Shown here: positions 31,241 to 38,179 of the stretch, in pieces
Numbering within the stretch: the first letter of the stretch is position 1
Layout of the letters: each line of letters starts with the position of its first letter
NCBI GenBank assembly: GCA_019752815.1
Contig: JAIELQ010000007.1
Span: 1-40,921, forward strand
Length of the DNA stretch: 40,921 nt
DNA from: Patescibacteria group bacterium
GTDB lineage: Bacteria > Patescibacteriota > Minisyncoccia > Phycocordibacterales > UBA918
Reading direction: 5' to 3'
Position numbers and translations under genes: made by a program
Notes under the pieces: generated by a model
Database searches by the model: none
Told to the model about the DNA's origin: nothing
The model's input: only the letters and a program-made list of their open reading frames with translations

Positions 31241-32581
31241 ATGAAACAAATATATTTTAAAAGCCTGATGTTGATGCTGGTTTGTGTGACAAGTATCGCA
31301 GGAATAGTAACACCCGCAATGGCGGCCACTATCTTCAACGATACGTTTGAAACACAAAACTTTGCCAAGTGGACCACTGTTGATACTGGAGCCTTAGGGA
31401 CCTGGAAAACAGATAAAACGCGGTATGCTGGTAAATTTAGTGCCCAGGTAGTTGGTCCAACCGGAGTTACTGACGATGTTATTCGTAAGTCACTCCCAAC
31501 TCATCTATTTTCTGATGTGAGTATTAGTTATTGGTACAAATCTTCTGGTCTCGACATAAAGTCGAACGGAACATTTGATCGAGTGTTTGTTGAGTACACG
31601 CTTGATGGTGTTACTTGGAATACACTTGCGGAGATTAACCCAAATACCGTATATCAAAACAGTGGCTGGAACGAGGGTCGTCATACGGTGCCGGCGAGTC
31701 AACAGTTTGCGCTTCGTATGCGTGCTCAGTTAAGCGATTCAGGAGATCGAGTATGGTTTGATAATGTAACCATCTCTGGTACTCCAACTGAATCAACACA
31801 AGCACGATGTTCAGACAGTATCGATAATGACGTAGACGGCACTATCGACCGAGCTGACGCAGATTGTCGTGAATTTTATCCAGCACTTGAAGTTGTGGTC
31901 ACTGGGACCGGAACAGTGAGTTCATCACCAGCCGGAATTTCTTGTGGACTTACTTGTGTGTCTCAGTTTTTAAAAGGAACAGTGGTGACATTAAAATCTG
32001 TGGTTAACCGAGGGGTGTCATTCCTAGGCTTTAGTGGTGCGTGTGAGGGAGCAGATAACTGTGTTGTTACGGTAACTACTGATACTCAAGTTGGCGCTGC
32101 ATTTGCAGAGCTGACTCCGGTCACGCTCATTATCACCAATAACGAAGTTCAGACGGGTACTATCAAAGCCGTAACGCCTGCAATTTCATGTTCAGGCATC
32201 TGTACCGAATCAGTGTACGTGGGTGAAAAAATTACCCTCACTGCAACACCTAAAGCGGGGTATGATTTTGTAGGTTGGAGTGGCGCCTGTGCGGGACTTC
32301 AGTCAACATGTACCGTTACTATTACGGGAGACACCGAGGTATCTGCACAGTATATTGCACAAGCAGCTGGTCAGTGTGGTAACGCTGTAGTTACTTCTGG
32401 TGAAATGTGTGATGACGGGAATACAGTAAGTGGTGATGGCTGTTCAGTCTCATGTACTATTGAAGGTGGTTTTGCCTGTATCAATCCAGCTGCAGGGGCC
32501 AGTCAATGCTATTGGGATTCTATTTGTCCGATTGGCACTTCATTCATAAGTCCAAATGGGTGGTACGGAGTCTGTCGTTAA
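31241..32581 (+). CDS. secreted multidomain cysteine-rich protein
   Basis: 446 residues. Signal peptide about 1-28 (ends AMAA). Residues about 30-185 form a jelly-roll-like domain (FNDTFETQNFAKWTTVDTGA ... RVWFDNVTISG). Then a CSDSIDNDVDGTIDRADADC motif (about 195-214), an acidic calcium-loop-like element frequent in secreted CPR and myxobacterial proteins. Two repeat domains with GTVSSSPAGISCG and GYDFVGWSGAC follow (InlB-B/Bacterial_Ig-like repeats, each with paired cysteines). Near the end is a DUF4215-type repeat (GEMCDDGNTVSGDGCSVSC). Likely a surface or released adhesin or polymer-binding protein. A terminator follows directly. Confidence 0.85.
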   Translation: MKQIYFKSLMLMLVCVTSIAGIVTPAMAATIFNDTFETQNFAKWTTVDTGALGTWKTDKTRYAGKFSAQVVGPTGVTDDVIRKSLPTHLFSDVSISYWYKSSGLDIKSNGTFDRVFVEYTLDGVTWNTLAEINPNTVYQNSGWNEGRHTVPASQQFALRMRAQLSDSGDRVWFDNVTISGTPTESTQARCSDSIDNDVDGTIDRADADCREFYPALEVVVTGTGTVSSSPAGISCGLTCVSQFLKGTVVTLKSVVNRGVSFLGFSGACEGADNCVVTVTTDTQVGAAFAELTPVTLIITNNEVQTGTIKAVTPAISCSGICTESVYVGEKITLTATPKAGYDFVGWSGACAGLQSTCTVTITGDTEVSAQYIAQAAGQCGNAVVTSGEMCDDGNTVSGDGCSVSCTIEGGFACINPAAGASQCYWDSICPIGTSFISPNGWYGVCR

Positions 32582-32593
32582 AAAGATGAAGAT

Positions 32594-32623
32594 AAAAAAC
32601 AACTACCATGGTAGTTGTTTTTT
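32594..32623. terminator. 30-bp perfect palindromic terminator
   Basis: AAAAAACAACTACCA/TGGTAGTTGTTTTTT plus one further T, after the secreted protein gene. Confidence 0.9.
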
Positions 32624-32813
32624 TGTGTGCGTGATACCAGTCAAATGCCCTATGAAATGGTAGTTAGACAAGTATAAGTGTAAATAGATTTGAGTTTAAA
32701 TCATCAATTGTACACCTCAGGGAGTATTGTGCGGTGGTGTTTGAGAGTTAGAATTAAAGTATTAAACTGAAAAGAGTTGTTATCTTCACCGAGTCATAAT
32801 TAAAATATATAAT
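32624..32813. other. intergenic region before DUF1761 gene
   Basis: About 190 bases with no gene recognised. It ends with TAAAAT at 32801-32806, 7 nt before the next start codon. Confidence 0.4.
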
Positions 32814-33263
32814 ATGTTAACAATGGGATTGCTGTCACTTGCGGGGGTCGTTATATCAGTCATTGTGGGGTCTGTGTGGTATTCGCCGATTACTCCTATG
32901 GGGCGGTGGCATATGCAGTATCTCGGATTTGATAGACTTACCCCCGATGAACAAAACGCTAAGATTGCAGCGGCGAAACCAGGCATGCCAAAAATTTATA
33001 TTGGCCAAATGGTTTTGTCGTTGTTAACGGCAATATTTGTCGTTAATGTGGTAACTATGAGTGTACAAAATGGATTACCATATGCAATGGCGATTGTGTT
33101 TCCTGTCGTCTGCTGGGTATGTTTTGTGGTACCAACAGTGGGATCGTCAATTTTGTGGGGTAATTGTGAATCATCAATTGCTTGGAAAAAATTCTTTTCT
33201 GAAATATTCTGCAGTCTGGTAACCATACTTTTGATTGCCTTAATGACCGGACTATTTATATAA
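32814..33263 (+). CDS. DUF1761 family membrane protein
   Basis: 149 residues with four hydrophobic helices. The family features are VGSVWYSP near the N-terminus, the short conserved soluble loop with W and G residues, and the final ILWGNCESSIAWKKFFSEIF segment. Function unknown. TAAAAT ends 7 nt before the ATG. Its TAA overlaps the ATG of the next gene by one base (TAATG), a translational-coupling arrangement. Confidence 0.75.
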   Translation: MLTMGLLSLAGVVISVIVGSVWYSPITPMGRWHMQYLGFDRLTPDEQNAKIAAAKPGMPKIYIGQMVLSLLTAIFVVNVVTMSVQNGLPYAMAIVFPVVCWVCFVVPTVGSSILWGNCESSIAWKKFFSEIFCSLVTILLIALMTGLFI

Positions 33264-33724
33264 TGAAAAAAATAGTACTTGCAGTTATAATTGTTGGCTT
33301 AGGTGTTGGTGGTGTTGTGTACCTTGTAACCCACAAATCTGTACCAGTGCAGCAAATTACACCAGTTGTGGTTGACTCCGGAAATGAAGAGGTTGCCCCA
33401 AACGAGACTGCAGTTGCATCGAATGCTCCAACAGAGCGTTATAGTGCGCAAGTTGATAGGGTGAAAGTTATTTTTGAACAATGGGATTACACCCGGTATC
33501 GGTTACAGACTAATGAATTAGTGCGTGAGGGGGAAATGAATTCAGAAAGAGGGTTTGGTGATGATCCTGACGCGACGGTATACGTATTAAATTGGCAGGC
33601 ACCGGAAGGGGAGCAGATTCGCTATGTCCGTCTGACGACGGAACCAGGGTATCTCTACGCGGTTGATGGTAACCAAAATAGTGTTAAAAGCGGGCGATTA
33701 GTTTTGGAGGATTCATTAGACTAA
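33263..33724 (+). CDS. membrane-anchored extracytoplasmic protein
   Basis: 153 residues. One N-terminal membrane helix (about 3-23), a polar linker, then a beta-rich domain (about 58-153: YSAQVDRVKVIFEQWDYTRY, ATVYVLNWQAPEGEQIRYVR, GRLVLEDS). No recognised family. It is translationally coupled to the DUF1761 gene, so the two may work together at the membrane. Confidence 0.65.
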   Translation: MKKIVLAVIIVGLGVGGVVYLVTHKSVPVQQITPVVVDSGNEEVAPNETAVASNAPTERYSAQVDRVKVIFEQWDYTRYRLQTNELVREGEMNSERGFGDDPDATVYVLNWQAPEGEQIRYVRLTTEPGYLYAVDGNQNSVKSGRLVLEDSLD

Positions 33725-33780
33725 GTAATTTTGGTATACTTAATAACATTTAGATATATTAGTCATAACTTGCGAAACGT

Positions 33781-34323
33781 ATGGATTTGTTCACGTTAAA
33801 TTTTTTACTGGCGCTCGGTGGGTTGGGGCTACTGGTGCTCACGGTGATTTTATTTGTTGATTATGTTTGCTACCGCAGTGCGTTTTATAATCGGTTTGTA
33901 AAATTTTTTGTGTGGCAGCTGATTGTGCTCGTCACGGTGGGAAGCGTATTCATGACCCTGGTGTATTCTGAGTACTTTGGATTTATTCCGTGTTCGCTGT
34001 GTTGGTTGCAACGGATAGCCTTGTATCCGCAGGCACTGATGGCACTGATGGCGGTGCGCACCCAAGAACGAGTCTTTTTTCCACTCTACGGCATTGGTAT
34101 TTCGCTATTTGGGCTAGTTGTGGCTGTTTATCATTACATCTATCAGCTTATGCCAAAAGATGTTGCGGTGGGTGGCATGGTGATGCCTTGTTTGGCGGAC
34201 GGGTCAGCAGATTGTGCTTCAAAAATTATGAATGAATTTGGGTTTGTGACGTTTCCGTTTTTGTCAGCAGTAACATTTGCGTTTTTGATCGCTCTGTACC
34301 TTAACATGCGTCGGCAGCCATAA
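33781..34323 (+). CDS. DsbB/BdbC-type disulfide bond formation protein
   Basis: 180 residues, multi-helix membrane protein. The first redox pair is in FGFIPCSLCWLQRIALYPQA (CxxC facing outside after a helix) and the second in MPCLADGSADCASK. The CWLQRI motif is diagnostic. It would reoxidise a thiol oxidoreductase with quinone. No DsbA/BdbD partner is in the window. Its natural clients include the cysteine-rich secreted protein and the pilin-lysozyme. Confidence 0.88.
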   Translation: MDLFTLNFLLALGGLGLLVLTVILFVDYVCYRSAFYNRFVKFFVWQLIVLVTVGSVFMTLVYSEYFGFIPCSLCWLQRIALYPQALMALMAVRTQERVFFPLYGIGISLFGLVVAVYHYIYQLMPKDVAVGGMVMPCLADGSADCASKIMNEFGFVTFPFLSAVTFAFLIALYLNMRRQP

Positions 34324-34358
34324 TTTTATCCGGCGGCATCCTTTGCTATACTGTCGAT

Positions 34359-35168
34359 ATGAAACTCATATATACATTCATTGGATTGCTGGCGGTTGGA
34401 GTGGTAGGATTTTATGCATTTAACAGTTACATCTATAACGAAAAGCAAGCTGACCCAACAGAAGTGGCGACCGAAGTGATGGAAGAGGAGACTATGACCG
34501 AACCAAATCCCGTAACGGTGACGCCAATTTCACACGCTACTATGGTACTTAATGTTGACGGAATCAACGTGTACGTAGATCCGGTTGGTGGGGCAGAAGC
34601 CTTTGCTGGACAGCCATCAGCGAATATTGTACTTATGACCGATATTCATGGAGACCATCTCAGTACTTCAACCCTCGAGGCAGTAGTCGGTGCTCAAACG
34701 ACTCTTATTGTGCCACAGGCTGTAAAAGACCTGCTACCAGAAACATTAGCTAGCAAAGCCCTGGTGATGGCGAACGATGAGGTTGTGACTGAACAAGGTC
34801 TCGTCATTACTGCTATGCCGATGTACAACGTACCGGAAACAGACGATAGTCGACATGCCAAGGGTCGAGGTAACGGATACATTGTTGAAGTAAATGATAC
34901 ACGCGTGTATATAGCCGGAGATACCGGTCCAATTCCAGAAATGAAGGCACTCACTGGTATTGATATGGCTTTTATTCCCATGAACCTGCCATATACGATG
35001 GGTGTTGAGGAAGCGGCACAAGCAGTGGTTGCCTTTGCTCCCGCACAAGTCTACCCGTATCACTACAGGCAGCCAGACGGCTTTGCTGATGTCGAAAAAT
35101 TTAAGACATTGGTTTCAGCTGCTAATCCAAACATTGAAGTGGTGTTGCTCCCGTGGTACACAGACTAA
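34359..35168 (+). CDS. metallo-beta-lactamase-fold hydrolase, membrane anchored
   Basis: 269 residues. One N-terminal membrane helix (about 3-21), a short acidic linker, then an UlaG-like MBL domain: VTPISHATMVLNVDGINVYV, metal motif MTDIHGDHLS, GNGYIVEVNDTRVYIAGDTG, then MNLPYTMGVEEA and PYHYRQPDGF (a further His). Predicted to be outside the membrane or periplasmic-side. Substrate unknown. TATACT ends 6 nt before the ATG, and a terminator follows. Confidence 0.87.
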   Translation: MKLIYTFIGLLAVGVVGFYAFNSYIYNEKQADPTEVATEVMEEETMTEPNPVTVTPISHATMVLNVDGINVYVDPVGGAEAFAGQPSANIVLMTDIHGDHLSTSTLEAVVGAQTTLIVPQAVKDLLPETLASKALVMANDEVVTEQGLVITAMPMYNVPETDDSRHAKGRGNGYIVEVNDTRVYIAGDTGPIPEMKALTGIDMAFIPMNLPYTMGVEEAAQAVVAFAPAQVYPYHYRQPDGFADVEKFKTLVSAANPNIEVVLLPWYTD

Positions 35169-35184
35169 ATAAGGTGAAAATAGA

Positions 35185-35212
35185 AAAGGGCGCTCTCACG
35201 AGAGCGCCCTTT
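35185..35212. terminator. bidirectional terminator between MBL and Nudix genes
   Basis: 12-bp perfect stem AAAGGGCGCTCT/AGAGCGCCCTTT with a CACG loop, between convergent genes. Confidence 0.9.
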
Positions 35213-35226
35213 GTGTTGGTGGTTGG

Positions 35227-35703
35227 TTAACTGATGTTTGGTACTGCCCACATCATTTTTCGTAAGTGTGCTCCGAGGATGGTACCAAGACGAATCTCGA
35301 CCTCCAGTTCAGCCAGGGTAAAGTACCGAACAATTTCGCCTTCATTCCCTATATCATGCTCATTCACGAGACGTATTTGGTCGATAGAAACTTTGGCAAC
35401 AAAGAGATGTGACCAGTGACCCGTCGGACGTGGTCTCCATTCTGAAGCCTTGTCAATTTGTGTATAGGCTTCACGGAGAAGTCGAAGACCGGTTTCGCCC
35501 TGGTTTTCGCGCATAGCGGCTTCAAGCGGTGTCTCGCCTGGTTCTGAGTGTCCGCCGGCGAATTTCCATTTCGGGTCCGGGCGGTCAGGGTTCATCACAA
35601 AGATGTAACCCAAAATGCCATCATCAGCATCCATTACCTGATTGATAACAAGGGATGCAAATGGTTCGGTAGGCGCAGGAATTTCTTCCACGTGTCTCTC
35701 CAT
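35227..35703 (-). CDS. Nudix-family hydrolase-like protein with altered Nudix box
   Basis: 158 residues. The Nudix box runs from Gly 51 to Leu 73: GHSEPGE, then TPLEAAMRENQGETGL. Compared with Gx5Ex7REUxEExGU, the first Glu of the EE pair is Gly (residue 69), and the U before it is Asn. The rest of the fold (FASLVINQVM, GYIFVMN, HWSHLFVAKV) is as expected. One metal-binding Glu is lost, so activity may be weak or changed. A TTGACA-like and TACTAT pair at about 35770-35795 on the minus strand may be its promoter. Confidence 0.82.
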   Translation of the reverse strand: MERHVEEIPAPTEPFASLVINQVMDADDGILGYIFVMNPDRPDPKWKFAGGHSEPGETPLEAAMRENQGETGLRLLREAYTQIDKASEWRPRPTGHWSHLFVAKVSIDQIRLVNEHDIGNEGEIVRYFTLAELEVEIRLGTILGAHLRKMMWAVPNIS

Positions 35704-35908
35704 GGTTTGTGCTGAGGGGTATTTCAGTCACAGTTAAGGCGATGGAAGCTGTGAACGCTTCTTTTTAGATAGTAACACTATAATTTAATATGTCAATAGT
35801 TTTGGTGCAAGATCACAGACATAGTTTTAAGCTGTGTACTCAGGGTGTAGTATAATGATAAAAGTTGTACTGTGAGGCTAAAATACTCATACAAACGCAG
35901 CTAAAAGT
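35704..35908. other. divergent intergenic region
   Basis: About 200 AT-rich bases between the divergent Nudix and dgkA genes, with the possible Nudix promoter (TTGACA on the minus strand near 35790). Nothing else recognised. Confidence 0.4.
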
Positions 35909-35914
35909 TATAAT
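35909..35914 (+). promoter_or_regulatory. TATAAT -10 box upstream of dgkA start
   Basis: Perfect TATAAT ending 7 nt before ATG 35922, matching the leaderless arrangement of other genes here and supporting 35922 as the true start of the interrupted dgkA. Confidence 0.55.
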
Positions 35915-35921
35915 TTTTTAT

Positions 35922-36314
35922 ATGGAAAAACCAGCACCGCTTAATGACAAATTTTCAATTGTAAAATGAGCAAAAAGTTTTAGTCATGCGGGACGTGGGA
36001 TTTGGATTTTTGTGAAGAGTACCCACAACGCATGGATACACTTGGTATTTTTGGCTATCGCTGTGGCACTAGGGCTTTATTTTAATATAACCGTCGCTGA
36101 ATGGATGATATTGGTGTTGGCGGGCGGGTTTGTGTTGTGTGCAGAGGCAGTAAACACCGCGATTGAAATTGATATTGATCTCACTTCGCCCGAGTACCAT
36201 CCGTACGCTCGTGATACTAAGGACGTGGCCGCGGGGGCAGTATTAGTCGCTGCAACCACTGCTGCTATCTGCGGGTTCTTTATTTTTGGAAAATACATTG
36301 TCGCTGCCCTCTAA
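35922..36314 (+). pseudogene. dgkA: diacylglycerol/undecaprenol kinase (DgkA family), interrupted by in-frame TGA
   Basis: Read from ATG 35922, the frame is 130 codons with one TGA at 35967-35969 (codon 16). Before it: MEKPAPLNDKFSIVK; after it: AKSFSHAGRGIWIFVKSTHN, the normal N-terminal amphipathic start of the family. Three membrane helices and the catalytic ExxNTAIExxxD (CAEAVNTAIEIDIDL) follow, and YHPYARDTKDVAAGAVL is intact. CGA (Arg) to TGA by one transition would explain the stop. A restart at GTG 36012 would lose about 30 residues of the first helix. The family phosphorylates undecaprenol or diacylglycerol, recycling lipid carriers for wall synthesis. Confidence 0.75.
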
Positions 36315-36354
36315 AACATTGTTGATTTTAATACTAGGCGTATACTTATAGTAT

Positions 36355-37098
36355 ATGAATTTCAATAAATTGTTCGATTACTCGCAACCATTAGTGGCTG
36401 CCATGACGTTACTTGTCGTTACCTTAATTGGTCTAGCGATTTACGGTGCACAAGTTGTGTACACACTGAAACTAGCAGATGACACGATCGAGGTCACTGG
36501 CTCGGCTAAACAATCGGTAGTGGCAGACAGTGGACGTTTGGTCATTAACCTGGAGGCAAAAACGGGTATGTCCAATCAAGACGAAGGTGTGCGAAATTTG
36601 GAGGCTGCAGTTGAAAATATTACTAAATACCTAGCAGAGAAAAAACTTGACGATGTCGAAACTCCAGCTGGGAGCACCAATGCGACCTATTTCTATCCGG
36701 AGCGTGGTGAAGCGGTGCAGACGGGGTATTCAATGACCCGGAGTGTGATTGTGCGAGGTGGTGATTTGGAATTACTAAGTGAACTGGCTAATAACACGAC
36801 GCCTCTCAATGGTAATGGCTACACCGTTTCTATCTATGGATTGGAGTTAACCTATAGCAAACTTGATGAGATGCGGGTGAGTTTATTGTCTGACGCAATC
36901 GCAGACGCAAAAGATCGAGCAGAAGCAATTGCTGCCAACACCGGTCGAGGTGTCGGGCCGTTACGTAATGCGACCGGTGGAGTAGTCCAAGTGCTCTCGC
37001 AGGGGAGTGTAGATGTGAATGATTATGGATCGTACGATACCAGCAGTCTGAATAAAGATGTGATGGTAACGGCTCGAGTTACTTTTGGATTAGAGTAA
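36355..37098 (+). CDS. SIMPL-domain (DUF541) protein
   Basis: 247 residues. One N-terminal membrane helix (about 14-36) is followed by the SIMPL domain: DTIEVTGSAKQSVVADSGRL, the mid-domain GYSMTRSVIVR, and the C-terminal AIADAKDRAEAIAANTGRGV and VTARVTFGLE. Likely extracytoplasmic. The function in bacteria is poorly defined (stress-related in some). TATACT at 36341-36346 ends 8 nt before the ATG. Confidence 0.85.
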   Translation: MNFNKLFDYSQPLVAAMTLLVVTLIGLAIYGAQVVYTLKLADDTIEVTGSAKQSVVADSGRLVINLEAKTGMSNQDEGVRNLEAAVENITKYLAEKKLDDVETPAGSTNATYFYPERGEAVQTGYSMTRSVIVRGGDLELLSELANNTTPLNGNGYTVSIYGLELTYSKLDEMRVSLLSDAIADAKDRAEAIAANTGRGVGPLRNATGGVVQVLSQGSVDVNDYGSYDTSSLNKDVMVTARVTFGLE

Positions 37099-37213
37099 TT
37101 CTTCTTGTGTAATCATCTAACGATAGTGACGGCTAAAGGATAGACCAGTACAAGACGGTGTTTATTCCGGAATAACATCTGACGTTATGGTTTATCAGTT
37201 TAAGACTACGTTT

Positions 37214-37339
37214 ATGGATGAACTTAAAAAAGATGAACATACAACAGATCAAAAACGTAATCAGGACATGCCGGCAGGCAAACCAGGTGACGGTGATAAA
37301 AATAACGGAGACAAAAAACAAACTAAAGATACAAAATAG
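37214..37339 (+). CDS. possible 41-residue hydrophilic protein
   Basis: ATG 37214 opens a very polar Lys/Asp/Gln-rich peptide (MDELKKDEHTTDQKRNQDMP, then a Gly/Asp/Asn/Lys tail). No membrane segment, no family, no clear ribosome site. A good terminator 17 nt after the stop is the main support. Confidence 0.4.
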   Translation: MDELKKDEHTTDQKRNQDMPAGKPGDGDKNNGDKKQTKDTK

Positions 37340-37355
37340 GAATATGACGTATCAC

Positions 37356-37383
37356 ACAAAGCGCCTCAGCAGAGGCGCTTTGT
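37356..37383 (+). terminator. terminator before the aquaporin-like gene
   Basis: 12-bp stem ACAAAGCGCCTC/GAGGCGCTTTGT with AGCA loop. Confidence 0.8.
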
Positions 37384-37479
37384 TGTTTGTGGCGAATGAA
37401 TTAATACCAGGTAAAAATGGTTTATCTCGATAAATGTTCGCTATAATTAAGCTGTAGTTACCAAGGTAGTTATAATCAC

Positions 37480-38085
37480 ATGAAAAATAAATATATTGCA
37501 GAGTTTGTTGGAACATTTGCGTTATCGTTCGTTGTGTTGGCCGCCGTGTCTCAGATGCTTCCGTTACCAGTGGCTATTCCGGTTATTGCTGGGTTAACAT
37601 TAGGATTGTTCGTGTATACAATTGGAGGTGTCTCGGGAGCTCATATTAATCCTGCTGTCACGATTGGGTTGTGGTCGATTAAAAAAATTACCAATCGTGA
37701 TGCGGTAGCTTATATTGTAGCACAAATTTTTGCGGCTGCAGTCGCTATAGTATTGGCACGTACCCTCGGCATGGCCAATCCCGAAGCAGTTCCCGTAGCA
37801 TTTATACCAACCCTGTTTTTTGCTGAAGCGTTAGGCGCATTCTTCTTTGCGTTTGGTATTGCGGCTGTAGTGTATGGAAAGGTGGCAGAACAAATGTCTG
37901 GCGTTGTGGTGGGTGGGTCCCTGCTCCTGGGTATTTTACTCGCGTCATTTTCTGGTTCAGCAGGAATTTTAAACCCCGCGGTCGCATTTGCGCTTAATGC
38001 AGTTTCAGTAATGTATATTGTTGGTCCAATTGCCGGTGCGGTGGTTGGATTCCATGCGTATCGGTATCTCACGAGTCAGTCATAA
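37480..38085 (+). CDS. MIP/aquaporin-family channel with altered selectivity site
   Basis: 201 residues, six membrane helices in two homologous halves. The first NPA loop is GAHINPAVT (Asn 57), as usual. The second is GILNPAVAF (Asn 165), where the family normally has NPAR, so the selectivity-filter arginine is Val. This is atypical for water channels and could widen the pore. N-terminal AEFVGTFALSFVVL is standard. No ribosome site stands out. A terminator follows. Confidence 0.87.
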   Translation: MKNKYIAEFVGTFALSFVVLAAVSQMLPLPVAIPVIAGLTLGLFVYTIGGVSGAHINPAVTIGLWSIKKITNRDAVAYIVAQIFAAAVAIVLARTLGMANPEAVPVAFIPTLFFAEALGAFFFAFGIAAVVYGKVAEQMSGVVVGGSLLLGILLASFSGSAGILNPAVAFALNAVSVMYIVGPIAGAVVGFHAYRYLTSQS

Positions 38086-38106
38086 AGATTGGTATCTGTA
38101 TTTGAT

Positions 38107-38137
38107 AAAAAAGAAGCTCCCTCAGGGGCTTCTTTTT
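38107..38137 (+). terminator. terminator after the aquaporin-like gene
   Basis: AAAAAAGAAGCTCC / GGGGCTTCTTTTTT stem followed by T's. Confidence 0.85.
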
Positions 38138-38179
38138 TGTTCATTTTGAAAAAAACCTTTTTACCGGTACGATTAGGGT

